A DNA stretch of 64,000 nucleotides from Allorhizobium pseudoryzae (GCF_011046245.1 NZ_CP049245.1:1-64000); one strand, 5' to 3'; counted from the stretch's first letter, positions 28,423 through 37,752 are shown. A program made the numbers and translations. The notes: generated by a model not told the origin, from the sequence alone.

Positions 28423-29079
28423 TCAAGCGGTTTGGATTGGTGCAAACACCTCACCGCCTGCCATGGCGAGGTAAGCGAGACACATCCGCCTCAACTCCTC
28501 ACGAATGGCACGTTGGTCCACAACGGGCAGGTTGCGTTCGAACACATTCCTGACCGTTCCGAAGATGACGGAAAGAAGCGTGAGGTTTACGAGACTGATA
28601 TCGTTGTAGCGAGCATTTGGGGCGCTTAACAGCATCGCCTTGGTCGCGGCATCCATACGCTTGGCGAAAGCATCAATCAACGCCTCATTGTCCAGCTCGA
28701 CCGCAGAGCTATAGAGCGCGCGCGTGACATCGCTGCGCTCCGTCTTTGCTTCCCAGTAGGCGGTAATGAGCGCTTCGACCATCTCGCCGGTCGGCCGGCC
28801 ATGTTGTGTGCGGCAGGTCATTTCCACGCGCTCCGCCAATTTGTCCAGGTAGCGTTCGTTGAGTGCGTAGAGCAAGGACTGCTTGTGCGGAAAGTACTGG
28901 TACATCGTGCCGACCGAAACCCCTGCGCGCTCAGCCACACGCGTGGTGGTCAGCCGGTGCGTTCCCTCGGCAATCAAAACCTGAATAGTCGCTTCGAAAA
29001 TTGCATCGATCGTAGAGGTCGAGCGGGCCTGACGTGGCTGTTTGCGGGCTTTCAAGTGGCGAGGGGGTGACACATCCAT
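28423..29079 (-). CDS. TetR-family transcriptional regulator
   Basis: A 218-residue TetR-type repressor. The DNA-binding helix-turn-helix is TTTRVAERAGVSVGTMYQYFPHKQSLLYAL (about residues 45-74; key segment GVSVGTMYQYFPHK). The C-terminal ligand-binding part is less conserved. It is divergent from the SDR at 29152 with about 70 bp between them, so it probably represses that gene and itself. The frame extends to a TTG at 29091. Confidence 0.88.
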   Translation of the reverse strand: MDVSPPRHLKARKQPRQARSTSTIDAIFEATIQVLIAEGTHRLTTTRVAERAGVSVGTMYQYFPHKQSLLYALNERYLDKLAERVEMTCRTQHGRPTGEMVEALITAYWEAKTERSDVTRALYSSAVELDNEALIDAFAKRMDAATKAMLLSAPNARYNDISLVNLTLLSVIFGTVRNVFERNLPVVDQRAIREELRRMCLAYLAMAGGEVFAPIQTA

Positions 29080-29151
29080 ATGCGAATCCAAAAGCCGAAC
29101 TATCCTTCATATATTTAGCGTTGCATGTTTCCCAAATGCAAAGGTGAATTG

Positions 29152-29883
29152 ATGACTGACACAAAGAAAATCGCGCTGGTTACAGGCGCGAACAAAGGTA
29201 TCGGACTGGAGATTGCAAGACAGTTGGCGGAGGCGGGCGTCACGGTGCTGATGGCCGCCCGCGACGTCGCACGCGGTGAGGCGGCTGCGCGTGAACTGTC
29301 GCAGGCTGGATTGACTGTAGAGGCCATTGAAATGAACCTCAACAGAGAAGAGACGATCCCAGTTGCTGCCAAAGCAATTTTGGACCGGCATGGCAGGCTC
29401 GACATCCTTGTCAACAATGCCGGCATTGTCGACCCTGAAGACGGCCCTCCGTCGGCGGCAACAGTCGCTGCGGCCAGAAGGTTGATGGAGACGAATTTCC
29501 TCGGCACCCTGGCGGTCACCCAGGCGATGTTGCCGCTCTTGCTGAAGTCGAGTGCCGGTCGCATTGTAAATCTGGCGACGACGTTGGGCTCGCTCAGCAT
29601 CAATAGTGATCCGACCTCACCCTATTATGAGGCCCGGCTCATTGGTTACAACGCCTCAAAGGCGGCGTTGAACATGCTGACGGTGCAGCTGGCCGCCGAA
29701 TTGAAGGGCACCTCAATTGTCGTTAACTCAGTGGCGCCGGGCTATGTCAAGACGGGCCTGACAGGCGGCAAAGGCTACATGACGCCCGCAGAGGGCGCAC
29801 GTCTTCCCGTCCAATATGCTCTGCTCGGTAAAGAGGCGGTTACAGGCCAGTTTGTCGCCCCCGAAGGCCCTGTCGCCTGGTAG
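29152..29883 (+). CDS. Short-chain dehydrogenase/reductase
   Basis: A 243-residue classical SDR with TGANKGIG near residue 11, NNAG near 80, and the catalytic pair YNASK. The GANKGIG start and the substrate loop resemble carbonyl-reductase-like SDRs that reduce aldehydes and ketones with NADPH. AAGGTGA precedes ATG 29152. It is divergent from the TetR gene, its likely regulator, and is followed by an AraC regulator. Confidence 0.9.
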   Translation: MTDTKKIALVTGANKGIGLEIARQLAEAGVTVLMAARDVARGEAAARELSQAGLTVEAIEMNLNREETIPVAAKAILDRHGRLDILVNNAGIVDPEDGPPSAATVAAARRLMETNFLGTLAVTQAMLPLLLKSSAGRIVNLATTLGSLSINSDPTSPYYEARLIGYNASKAALNMLTVQLAAELKGTSIVVNSVAPGYVKTGLTGGKGYMTPAEGARLPVQYALLGKEAVTGQFVAPEGPVAW

Positions 29884-30030
29884 TGGCGGGTCATGTGGGC
29901 CGGCGAATGCCGGCCCAAAACAAATCTCTGTTCCGACCTCGGGAAACAACGTCCTCTATTGGACATTATCTGGGATACGGAACATTTCCATCGGCCCCTG
30001 ACGAAGGCAACCAGAACTGCAAGAAACCCC

Positions 30031-30996
30031 ATGACCGAGACCGCTATTGAGGATGACGAGAGATTTCCCGCGGGCGGATATGCGCCCATGCTGGATCCAG
30101 AGGTCCCCGACCGCACGTCATCGCGTGGGCTGGAACAGTTCATAGCGGGTCGAACCTTGTTGAGCGGAGACAGTTTGGCTTGGAGCGACCTCTTTGTTCA
30201 GATTTACTCGCGCCATCAAAACCAGGAGCCGTTCTTGGTCCCGGCCGTCGCTGAACCGCTTGTGGTCTGGGTTATGTCGGGCGAGGCCATAGTTGAGGAG
30301 CGAGATCTCGATGGGGAATGGCAGGCCGTCCATGTGAGGGTCGGCGATTTCTTTTTGACAAAGACAGACCGGCCTTACGAGATGCGATGGCAGTCCGTCG
30401 GGCCGGATCCGTTCCAGGTCATGCATCTCTATATGTCCGTCCCGCTGTTCGAGCGCGTGGCGTGCGATGTTCTCGGCTGTGCGGCAGCGCCGGGCCTGCG
30501 GGATATATCTGGTGAGCGGGACCAGCGGCTCACCCACTTCCTGGCGCTGATCAATCATGAGCTAGTGTCCGAAGGCAAGGGCAGCCAGCTCTATGTTCAA
30601 GGGCTGGCGCAAAGCCTTGCCGTGCATCTGATCCGCAACTATGCCTCAGGCGGAAGCGGCGAGGTGCGGCAGGCCGCGTTGCCGGGCTACAAGCTGCGGC
30701 GGGCCATGGCGCATCTCGAGGAGCATCTGGCCGAGCCGTTCAACCTTGCGGAACTTGCGGCTACAGTCGGAATGAGCGAGTTCCATTTCAGCCGCCTTTT
30801 CAAGAAGGCAACCGGTGTCTCACCATCGCGCCATCTCATTCGCCAGCGGATCGCCAGGGCACAGCAGCTTTTGCAGGAAACGGATCTCAGCATTATCAGG
30901 GTCGGTACTGCGGTTGGCTATTCAAGCCCAAGCCATTTTGCCCAGCTGTTCAAACGGGAAACCGGGTTGCTTCCGCGCCAGTATCGCAAACGCTGA
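30031..30996 (+). CDS. AraC-family transcriptional regulator
   Basis: A 321-residue regulator with an N-terminal cupin-like AraC-binding domain (about residues 40-180) and two C-terminal helix-turn-helix motifs: FNLAELAATVGMSEFHFSRL and IIRVGTAVGYSSPSHFAQLF. The second half ends with the family signature FKRETGLLPRQYRK. ATG 30031 has a poor ribosome site; the frame is open from 29893. It probably controls the SDR just upstream or another gene in this region. It converges with the gene at 31016. Confidence 0.88.
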   Translation: MTETAIEDDERFPAGGYAPMLDPEVPDRTSSRGLEQFIAGRTLLSGDSLAWSDLFVQIYSRHQNQEPFLVPAVAEPLVVWVMSGEAIVEERDLDGEWQAVHVRVGDFFLTKTDRPYEMRWQSVGPDPFQVMHLYMSVPLFERVACDVLGCAAAPGLRDISGERDQRLTHFLALINHELVSEGKGSQLYVQGLAQSLAVHLIRNYASGGSGEVRQAALPGYKLRRAMAHLEEHLAEPFNLAELAATVGMSEFHFSRLFKKATGVSPSRHLIRQRIARAQQLLQETDLSIIRVGTAVGYSSPSHFAQLFKRETGLLPRQYRKR

Positions 30997-31015
30997 CCGC
31001 ACCGCGGCACCAGTC

Positions 31016-31945
31016 TCATATCCGTGCGGGTGAAAGGAGCAAGCGAGCGCCGTCATCCCACCGCCAGCAGGTGTTGCCCTTCAGCCGTGTTCCACCCCAC
31101 CATCGATCGATGCCGCGCACGTCCACGACATCGGTTTCGCCGGCGAGTACGCTACGGCCCAGAACCGTCAATTCCAAGTGGCTGTCGCGAAACGCATACC
31201 AGGCGTAAGCGTCATCGGCGAAGTCGCCTTCACGAAGTCTCCCCTTGAGGCCTTCGATCAGCGGAGCCGTGCTGGACGCCAGGTAACTAACCAGCGCGAC
31301 GAGCTGCGGGAGCGCGATCAGCGGCGACGGTGATTGGGCGAAAACGCCTGCGATATCACCGACGCGGCACTGACCGGCGCTGACGCTTTCCAGGACCAGA
31401 CGCTCGCACGCGCCCAGACCGGTATCGGGGCCTGGGAGATCGTCCAGCAGCGCCTCCCGTGTCCGATGCATGCCTGGAACATGGGTCAGAACCTCATGCG
31501 ATAGGTTGAGCCAGTCCTCGGGGGTTGGAGCCGCATAGGCTGACCAGATCGCCGTTGCGGCCGCCATATGCGTGTCCGCCACCTTGACCGGCAATGCCAC
31601 CGCATCCGGTGGAGTGCTGGCATCCACATGGCCCCATCGCAACGGCCCATGCCGGAGATGGATCTTGCGGCAATCTAGCCCGGCGGTATGTGCCTTCGCC
31701 AACAGCAGGGTCAGGAGAAGCTGGCTGTTGGGATCGGGGTCGACGTAGATCTCACAGCAATCGGCCGCGCCCAAGCGGGTTAGGACGCGGGCTTCGTCCA
31801 GCTTTACGACCTGAGGTGCCAAGCAAGTGCGGATCAGCCGGAGCGGCAAAGAGACGATCTCTGGCCGGGATGTATACTCTGCTTTATGCGCCTTCAGATA
31901 TCCGGCTGCAGTGTCATCGCAGGTCAGGCACAGTCGGCTTTGCAC
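31016..31945 (-). CDS. DUF1835-like protein
   Basis: A 309-residue protein that I match, with moderate certainty, to the DUF1835 group: an N-terminal LCLTCDDTAAGYLK segment (the HL..GD.AAG pattern, with changes) and a C-terminal VRGIDRWWGGTRLKGNTCWRWD-like end (key residues IDRW, GG and WRWD). A longer frame exists up to 32566, but GTG 31945 has GAGGAAA at correct spacing and matches the family start; the upstream extension has no family similarity and overlaps the hydrolase remnant. Function unknown. It ends 19 bases from the AraC stop. Confidence 0.6.
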   Translation of the reverse strand: MQSRLCLTCDDTAAGYLKAHKAEYTSRPEIVSLPLRLIRTCLAPQVVKLDEARVLTRLGAADCCEIYVDPDPNSQLLLTLLLAKAHTAGLDCRKIHLRHGPLRWGHVDASTPPDAVALPVKVADTHMAAATAIWSAYAAPTPEDWLNLSHEVLTHVPGMHRTREALLDDLPGPDTGLGACERLVLESVSAGQCRVGDIAGVFAQSPSPLIALPQLVALVSYLASSTAPLIEGLKGRLREGDFADDAYAWYAFRDSHLELTVLGRSVLAGETDVVDVRGIDRWWGGTRLKGNTCWRWDDGARLLLSPARI

Positions 31946-32056
31946 GTTTCTATTTCCTCGTCGTCGTCGTGTCGCCTCGAAACATCTGCTGCTGCGACGA
32001 CTTTGGGGCGGGTGTGCCTGAGCGGCAGGCACAGCCAGGCAACGAGGGAGCACCGA

Positions 32057-32420
32057 ATGCGAAATCAGCTCATTACCGAACATATACTTGTGAATGATCA
32101 CCGCATTGCGGCAGGCGCTCACGGGGAAGGTGAACCCGTCATTTTTCCGCATGGCACGCCGTCGTCGTCGCTCATCTGGCGGAATGTGGCTCCTTGCCTC
32201 GTCGAAGCCGGCATGAGGGTCCATCTGTTTGATCTGCTCGGCTATGGCCTGTCCGAACGACCGCATCCGGTCGAAGTTGATACTTCGATGTCCGCACAGA
32301 CTGAAGGAAGCCATCCCGGGCTCTACGCTGACCATCCTCGACGACTGCGGGCATTTTGCACCGGATGACCAGCCGGAAAAGATCGCGGCACTCCTCTTGC
32401 AGTTCATTCGTTCGGTCTGA
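32057..32420 (+). pseudogene. Alpha/beta hydrolase with internal deletion
   Basis: From ATG 32057 (GAGGGAG ribosome site) the frame gives the start of an alpha/beta hydrolase: FPHGTPSSSLIWRNVAPCL and LFDLLGYGLSERP, including the oxyanion HGTP motif. After residue about 80 the frame switches, and the C-terminal part ([25 protein letters not shown], with the catalytic His in GHF) continues in another frame to 32420. Roughly 170 residues including the nucleophile elbow are missing, so the gene is dead. Haloalkane-dehalogenase or epoxide-hydrolase-like relatives are about 280-300 residues. Confidence 0.8.
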
Positions 32421-32661
32421 GGTATACCTCCAAGGTGGCGCAGGCCAGCCAGCAGCTTGGCGGCTGCAGGGGCTGTTAGCTTTTTGGGTTCTCCCGAGGG
32501 CCAAGATCCCGGCACCATCTCCTGGCTATTGGGAATTTTGGCGCAAGATCGCAACAGGCGCAGCAAAAACGCGAGAGAAAGCTGCCGCCTCTGGTCCCAT
32601 GTTCCTCCTTGTCAACACGCAACCGCCGCCTGATCGGCGCCCAAGACAAGGAGTGAAGACG

Positions 32662-33411
32662 ATGACTAACCTCAAGGGAAAGATTGCACTCGTCACCGGC
32701 GCGTCGAGCGGCATCGGCGCTGCCACCGCCATCAGGCTCGGGCAGGCTGGAGCCAAGGTCGGCATTGCCGGCCGCCGCACGGAAAAGCTCGAGGATCTCA
32801 AGCGGCAGATCGAAGCCAAGGGTGGTCAAGCTCTCGTCCTGCAGATGGACGTGGTCGATCCGGTCTCGGTCGAAGCCGGCGTCAAGACGCTTGTCGACAC
32901 TCACGGGGCGATCGACATCCTCGTCAACAATGCCGGCCTGATGCCGCTCTCTGATATCGACCAGTTCAAAGTCGACGAATGGCACCGGATGGTGGATGTG
33001 AACGTGAAGGGTCTCTTCAACACGACGGCTGCCGTCCTTCCGCAGATGATCAAGCAGCATTCGGGCCATGTCTTCAACATGTCCTCGATTGCCGGCCGCA
33101 AGGTCTTCAAGGGGCTGTCGGTCTATTGCGCCACCAAACATGCCGTCGCCGCCTTTTCGGACGGCCTGCGCATGGAGGTGGGGCCGAAGCACAATATCCG
33201 GGTCACCTGCATCCAGCCGGGTGCTGTCGCCACCGAGCTTTACGATCACATCACCGATCTAGGCTACCGCCAGCAGATGGACGACCTCGCCGGCCAGATG
33301 ACCTTCCTAAAGGGCGAGGACATCGGCGACACAATCGTCTTTGCCGCGCAGGCCCCGGCGCATGTCGATGTGGCCGAGCTCTTCGTCCTGCCCGTGGAAC
33401 AGGGCTGGTAA
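32662..33411 (+). CDS. Short-chain dehydrogenase/reductase
   Basis: A 249-residue classical SDR with TGASSGIG at the N-terminus, NNAG, SSIAG with the catalytic Ser, and YCATK. It belongs to the YdfG/serine-dehydrogenase-like branch by its [19 protein letters not shown] segment. AAGGAG is placed 8 bases before ATG 32662. First gene of a three-gene run with a flavin reductase and a second SDR of the same branch (34065). The substrate is unknown; reduction of small aldehydes or 3-hydroxy acids is typical. Confidence 0.9.
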   Translation: MTNLKGKIALVTGASSGIGAATAIRLGQAGAKVGIAGRRTEKLEDLKRQIEAKGGQALVLQMDVVDPVSVEAGVKTLVDTHGAIDILVNNAGLMPLSDIDQFKVDEWHRMVDVNVKGLFNTTAAVLPQMIKQHSGHVFNMSSIAGRKVFKGLSVYCATKHAVAAFSDGLRMEVGPKHNIRVTCIQPGAVATELYDHITDLGYRQQMDDLAGQMTFLKGEDIGDTIVFAAQAPAHVDVAELFVLPVEQGW

Positions 33412-33462
33412 AGCACCTCCCTTTCGGCCCCTGCCGCTGCGCAGGGGCTCAAGGAGATCCAG

Positions 33463-34011
33463 ATGAAGGAACTACCCGCGTCGCAGGCCTATCGCCTGCT
33501 CGAACCTGGCCCGATCGTGTTGGTGTCGACCCACGGCAACGGCAAGTCCAATGTCATGACGATGGGATTCCACATGATGATCCAGCACGATCCGCCGCTC
33601 ATCGGCTGTGTGATCGGTCCCTGGGATCACAGCTATCACGCGCTTTGCAAGACCGGTGAATGCGTGATCGCCGTGCCCGCACTGGATCTGGCCGAAACCG
33701 TTGTCGATATCGGAAACTGCTCCGGCGCTGATGTCGACAAGTTCGAAAAGTTTGGCCTCAAGTCCAGGCCCGCGGAGCAGGTCTCCGCTCAGCTTCTAGA
33801 GGATTGCCTGGCCAATATCGAATGCGTCGTCGTCGATGACAGGCTGCGCGATCCCTACAACCTCTTCATCCTCGAGGCGAAGAGGATCTGGCTCAACGAA
33901 AGCCGGACGGAACAGCGAACCCTGCACCATCGCGGCGATGGAACATTTGCCATCGATAACGGCACGCTCGACCTCAAACACCGCATGGTCAAGTGGCGTC
34001 ACCTGCCGTGA
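33463..34011 (+). CDS. Flavin-reductase-like FMN-binding protein
   Basis: A 182-residue protein of the flavin reductase-like split-barrel family, with PIVLVSTHGNGKSNVMTMGFHMMIQHDPPLIG (core SNVMTMGF and PPLIG residues) and the C-terminal GDGTFAIDNG. Such proteins bind FMN and supply reduced flavin or reduce small molecules such as disulphides and quinones. It starts 51 bases after the SDR; between them is a hairpin (GCCCCTGC/GCAGGGGC). The next SDR begins 53 bases after it, so the three are probably cotranscribed. Confidence 0.88.
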   Translation: MKELPASQAYRLLEPGPIVLVSTHGNGKSNVMTMGFHMMIQHDPPLIGCVIGPWDHSYHALCKTGECVIAVPALDLAETVVDIGNCSGADVDKFEKFGLKSRPAEQVSAQLLEDCLANIECVVVDDRLRDPYNLFILEAKRIWLNESRTEQRTLHHRGDGTFAIDNGTLDLKHRMVKWRHLP

Positions 34012-34064
34012 GCATCGTGCGCGAGGCCGTTGCCCATTTGAAACCACCAAGGAAGGAATACCCG

Positions 34065-34796
34065 ATGACGAACATCGACAACAAGATCGTCCTTATCACC
34101 GGAGCGAGCAGCGGGATTGGGGAAACGACCGCTCGCGCCCTCGCCACTGCCGGCGCTGCCGTTGTGCTCGGGGCAAGACGAACCGATCGTCTCGAAGAGC
34201 TTGCCCAGGACATTACCGCTGCCGGGGGCAGGGCAATCTACAGAAGCCTTGATGTGACTTCCCGTGACGGCGTCCAGTCCTTCGCGGATGCGGCCGTCCA
34301 GGAGTTCGGCCGGATTGACGTGATCATCAACAATGCCGGCATCATGCCGCTGTCACCCATGGCGTCCCTGAAGGTGGAGGAGTGGGACCGGATGATCGAC
34401 GTCAACATCAAGGGCGTCCTGCATGGCATTGCAGCGGTTCTGCCCGTGATGAACAGGCAGGGCTCCGGCCAGATCATCAATATCTCGTCGATCGGCGGCC
34501 TTGCCGTGTCGCCGACAGCCGTCGTCTATTGCGCCACCAAATATGCGGTTCGCGCGATCTCGGACGGGCTGCGCCAGGAGAACGACAAGCTCCGCGTCAC
34601 CTGCATCTATCCGGGTGTGGTGGAATCCGAACTGGCCAACACCATCACCGATCCGGTGGCGGCGCAGGCCATGGAGAGTTATCGCCAGATCGCCTTGAAG
34701 CCCGAGGCGATTGCAGCGGCCATCATGCATGTCATCGGCCAGCCTGACGGGGTTGACACGAGCGACATCGTCGTTCGACCGACGGCCAGTGCCTGA
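34065..34796 (+). CDS. Short-chain dehydrogenase/reductase
   Basis: A 243-residue classical SDR ([17 protein letters not shown] with the catalytic Ser, YCATK), clearly a paralogue of the SDR at 32662. The frame is open from 33993 inside the flavin reductase gene, but AAGGAA before ATG 34065 marks the start. Last gene of the SDR / flavin reductase / SDR unit. It converges with the Rrf2 gene at 34872. Confidence 0.9.
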   Translation: MTNIDNKIVLITGASSGIGETTARALATAGAAVVLGARRTDRLEELAQDITAAGGRAIYRSLDVTSRDGVQSFADAAVQEFGRIDVIINNAGIMPLSPMASLKVEEWDRMIDVNIKGVLHGIAAVLPVMNRQGSGQIINISSIGGLAVSPTAVVYCATKYAVRAISDGLRQENDKLRVTCIYPGVVESELANTITDPVAAQAMESYRQIALKPEAIAAAIMHVIGQPDGVDTSDIVVRPTASA

Positions 34797-34871
34797 CATC
34801 CCTGTAACTCATCCGGCTCTGCTGCGGTTCTGCAGCACTCGAGTTGCGACGCCATGCCGATGCGGGTCTAT

Positions 34872-35336
34872 TCAGTCCCCGTGCGGCGTGGCCGGCACGA
34901 CGCTGCCGCATGTCTGCGTTAACACCTCTCTCGGCGAAGGCATCAATTGATTGAGCGTCACCTGGCCAAACCGCTCCAGCAGCAGGCTTTGCGCCTGCCG
35001 CATCGCCGCCGCCAGGGCTGAATTGACGGCGTCTTCGATCCTGCATTGCGGATGCCTGCCGCGTGAGCCGATGGCAAAGAGCGTCGGGCGCTCCAACGCT
35101 TCATAGATGGCTAAGAGCGTGATCTCCTCGAGGGGCCGCGCGAGTTGCCAGCCCCCGCCATGGCCTTTGCCCGAGATGACGTGGCCCTCGCGACGCAGAC
35201 CCGCCATCGTCCTGCGGAACACGGCCGGGTTGGTCCCCATGCTTCGTGCCAGAACCTCGGATGTCAGCGGCTCCTTCACCTGCGCCATGTGCAGGAGCAC
35301 ATGCAGCACGTCAGACAGTCTCGTATCCTTGTTCAT
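34872..35336 (-). CDS. Rrf2-family transcriptional regulator
   Basis: A 154-residue Rrf2-type regulator with winged helix at residues about 5-65 (SEVLARSMGTNPAVFRRTMAGL and GHGGGWQLAR). Cysteines are at residue about 98 (PQCRIED) and near 143 (TQTCGSV), fewer than in iron-sulphur members, pointing to thiol- or aldehyde-type sensing as in YwnA/CymR-like relatives. It is divergent from a methyltransferase gene across two matching palindromes and probably represses both directions. Confidence 0.86.
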   Translation of the reverse strand: MNKDTRLSDVLHVLLHMAQVKEPLTSEVLARSMGTNPAVFRRTMAGLRREGHVISGKGHGGGWQLARPLEEITLLAIYEALERPTLFAIGSRGRHPQCRIEDAVNSALAAAMRQAQSLLLERFGQVTLNQLMPSPREVLTQTCGSVVPATPHGD

Positions 35337-35376
35337 TGTCCGCCCCGATTCATGCGAGCATCATCCTGGCGCATCA

Positions 35377-35435
35377 TGTAGCATCACTTGATACAAAATG
35401 CGAAAGCGTGTTATGTACCTGCAACTGATACATAA
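35377..35435 (+). promoter_or_regulatory. Double Rrf2-type operator over a promoter
   Basis: Two copies of TGTA-N11-TACA: 35377-35395 and 35414-35432, the second extended to TTATGTA-N11-TACATAA (35411-35435). Both end ...TGATACA. A promoter facing right fits TTGATA (35388-35393), 18 bp, TATGTA (35412-35417), so one operator covers each promoter element. Confidence 0.6.
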
Positions 35436-35446
35436 AAAGGTTCGTC

Positions 35447-36124
35447 ATGGCCGGCAGTCTCAATCCATTCCTCAATCCGGCGGCCATGAGCGACTATGTC
35501 CGCGAAACGCCGGGAAAGGTGCCAGGGCTTGCAGACCTTCACAAAATGGCGGCGCTGCTTCTGGCCGAACAGGCGTCGGGTACTGCCGACATGCTCGTCG
35601 TGGGTGCCGGCGGCGGCCTGGAAATCAGGGCCATGGCGGAGATATGGCCGGACTGGCGATTTACCGGCGTCGATCCCTCGCCCGTCATGCTCGACATCGC
35701 CCGCCAAACCACGTCGCTTTGCGCCGAGCGAACGCATCTTATTCGCGGAACGGCGATGGATGCACCCGCCGGTCCCTTCGATGGGGCGGTGTGCCTCCTG
35801 ACGCTGCATTTCCTCGATTGGCACGAGCGGCTGGAGACGCTCCGGGAGATCCGCAGGCGTCTGAAACCAAGCGGCGTTTTTGTTGCCGCCCATCACACTG
35901 AGATCGATGGACAAGCGCATCTCTGGCTGGCGAGATCTGCAGCATTTGCTTCGGGCCCGACTTCGGCGCCTGGACAGGCAGCAGCCTCTGCCAAGGCGAT
36001 GGCCGAGCGGCTGCCGCTGCTTTCGCAGGACCAGGAAGAAGCGTGCTTTCGCGAAGCGGGCTTCCAGCATCTAAGCCTGTTCTACGCCGCTCTTTCGTTC
36101 CGCGGCTGGGTCATGATCGCCTGA
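35447..36124 (+). CDS. Class I SAM-dependent methyltransferase
   Basis: A 225-residue methyltransferase. Motif I is MLVVGAGGGLEIRAMAE (near residue 45), motif II is FTGVDPSPVML, and FDGAVCLLTLHFL corresponds to motif IV. The substrate is unknown. The ribosome site AAAAAGG overlaps the second Rrf2 operator, so repression is likely. It ends 38 bases before the glutathione-transferase gene and is probably cotranscribed with it. Confidence 0.87.
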   Translation: MAGSLNPFLNPAAMSDYVRETPGKVPGLADLHKMAALLLAEQASGTADMLVVGAGGGLEIRAMAEIWPDWRFTGVDPSPVMLDIARQTTSLCAERTHLIRGTAMDAPAGPFDGAVCLLTLHFLDWHERLETLREIRRRLKPSGVFVAAHHTEIDGQAHLWLARSAAFASGPTSAPGQAAASAKAMAERLPLLSQDQEEACFREAGFQHLSLFYAALSFRGWVMIA

Positions 36125-36162
36125 TGCTCCGCACACGCCCTGTCGAGAAGGAGGGATCAGCG

Positions 36163-36849
36163 GTGACCGAAATCTTCAATTTCGCCTTCGGGCCTTATCC
36201 GCAAAGGGTGAATATCTACTTGGCCGAAAAGCAGCCTGAGGGTGTCGCCGTGACAGTGTATGCGGAGCCGGATAGGCGTGCGAACACGCCGCCGCCTGAG
36301 ATCAGGGCTCTCACTCCCACGGGATCTCTCCCCATCCTCAGGGATGCCGATGGTACTTTGGTTGGCCAGTCGCTGGCGATCCTCGACTATATTGAGGACA
36401 TAATCCCGGAACCCAATATGCGCGGGAACACGCCGGCTGAGCGAGCGAAGGTTCGCCAGTACGTTCATATGCTCGATGAGGCCCTGACATTCTTCGGCCT
36501 TTGGGCACGCCACGGCAGTGCGCTCGGACAAGGCGTCGTGCGATCAAGCCGCGAGGTCGCGGAGATCTGCGCCGACCGATATTTCGGGAAGCTGCGGCTC
36601 ATCGAAAGGTTGATGAGCGAAGAGCCGTTCATTGCCGGTGAATACGTCACGCTGGCTGACTGCGTGGCGATGGCGACGCTGCAATATGCGAAAGATTTCT
36701 ATGACGTACCGATCCCTCCCGAATGCGTTAAGCTTCAGATGTGGTTTGATAGCTTCAGCCAGCGCCCCAGCGCCAAGCAGCCACCCTATCCAGAGAAACA
36801 ATGGCGCAAGGCGATGGGTTTGATGGGACAAACGGGAGTTTGCTTTTAG
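36163..36849 (+). CDS. Glutathione S-transferase-like protein
   Basis: A 228-residue GST. The N-terminal thioredoxin-like domain (residues about 1-80) contains the glutathione-binding TPTGSLPIL and the Ser-Leu-Ala pattern VGQSLAILDYIED; the C-terminal helical domain follows, with FIAGEYVTLADCVA. The active-site region near FNFAFGPYPQRV has Tyr/Ser-type residues rather than Cys. GTG 36163 with AGGAGGG is chosen over upstream starts in the methyltransferase gene. Glutathione conjugation of electrophiles fits its place next to Rrf2 and SDR genes. Confidence 0.85.
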   Translation: MTEIFNFAFGPYPQRVNIYLAEKQPEGVAVTVYAEPDRRANTPPPEIRALTPTGSLPILRDADGTLVGQSLAILDYIEDIIPEPNMRGNTPAERAKVRQYVHMLDEALTFFGLWARHGSALGQGVVRSSREVAEICADRYFGKLRLIERLMSEEPFIAGEYVTLADCVAMATLQYAKDFYDVPIPPECVKLQMWFDSFSQRPSAKQPPYPEKQWRKAMGLMGQTGVCF

Positions 36850-37377
36850 GGTGAGTCCCGCACTTCCCGCTTGCTCAAGTGGTTGATTCAAAATCGCGAG
36901 TAGTCGTTAGGATGACCGGACGCTCGTTCGTTTCCCCTCAAGAGCGGGCTCAGTCAAACAAGCATATCCAGGCCATGCTTCTCGACAATTAAGAGTAGCT
37001 TTAGCGCTGGGCCACTCGGCCGCTCTTACGTTCATCTAGCCCTAAAGTTCCATAATTTACCTTACGCCACATCTGTAAGTAATTGGAATATCTTTCAAAT
37101 TTGACAGTATTGGCGTGTTTCGTCGCAATCTAGGCCAAGTTGCCGGACAGCAGCTCTCTCAGGCTCCAGACCGCAGACCGTGCGCAGCCAGATTGCAGCA
37201 CCAGAAGCACTCCAATCCCGCTTTTGGTGATGGCGACCTGGAACAAGTCCGGATCTCCGTCGATCAACCCTCAAGGGGTCGGCTAGCGAGCTGCCGCCGC
37301 TCCGTCTGCGCCTTCGCGGTGATCGCGACCGTCCCTGTTCCTTTGAGGAGCCATCAGCGGGAATTGGCCCGCTTCCG
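36850..37377. other. Boundary stretch without genes
   Basis: About 530 bases between the metabolic genes and the plasmid-type accessory genes. It is AT-richer around 37020-37110, then GC-rich leader-like sequence up to 37377. No gene, tRNA fragment or integrase site is recognised. It may be the seam between two sequence types. Confidence 0.4.
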
Positions 37378-37569
37378 ATGGAGCACCTCAAGATGGCACA
37401 CGATCTCTCTCTCGCCCAGTCTCACGCTTTCCACCTCTGCAACGATCTGATGGTTCCCATCACCCTGTTCAAATCCGGCGACGAATTCGGCGTCCTTCCG
37501 TCCGACGAACTCGATGACGAAGACGATCTTGAGATCGTTCACGAATACTTCCCGCGCGGGTCTCATTGA
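37378..37569 (+). CDS. Small acidic-tailed hypothetical protein
   Basis: A 63-residue protein, KMAHDLSLAQSHAFHLCNDL at the start and a strongly acidic DELDDEDDLEIVHEY near the end. I do not recognise a domain. It is kept because it opens the run of plasmid accessory genes, has plausible codon use and is preceded by a GC-rich leader like its neighbours. An inner ATG at 37393 is possible. It lies 183 bases before the toprim gene. Confidence 0.55.
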   Translation: MEHLKMAHDLSLAQSHAFHLCNDLMVPITLFKSGDEFGVLPSDELDDEDDLEIVHEYFPRGSH

Positions 37570-37752
37570 GACCCGCCTTTCTCTGCCGCTGGCGACCTGT
37601 CGGCCGCAAGGGAAGCTCTGCCGCAGCGCTCTGCTGCAACTTTTGTCAGTTGCGCACTGCGCCCTTGCCCCCTCCGCTCTTCGCGGCGGGACGAAGGTGG
37701 TCCGCAGACTACGGGAAAATGAAGGGACGGCCGCTTTGCGGCCGAAGAAAAT

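Noticed and set aside
31946..32566. N-terminal extension of the DUF1835-like gene to 32566
   Set aside because: The extension has no family similarity, covers the hydrolase remnant antisense, and GTG 31945 has a good ribosome site.
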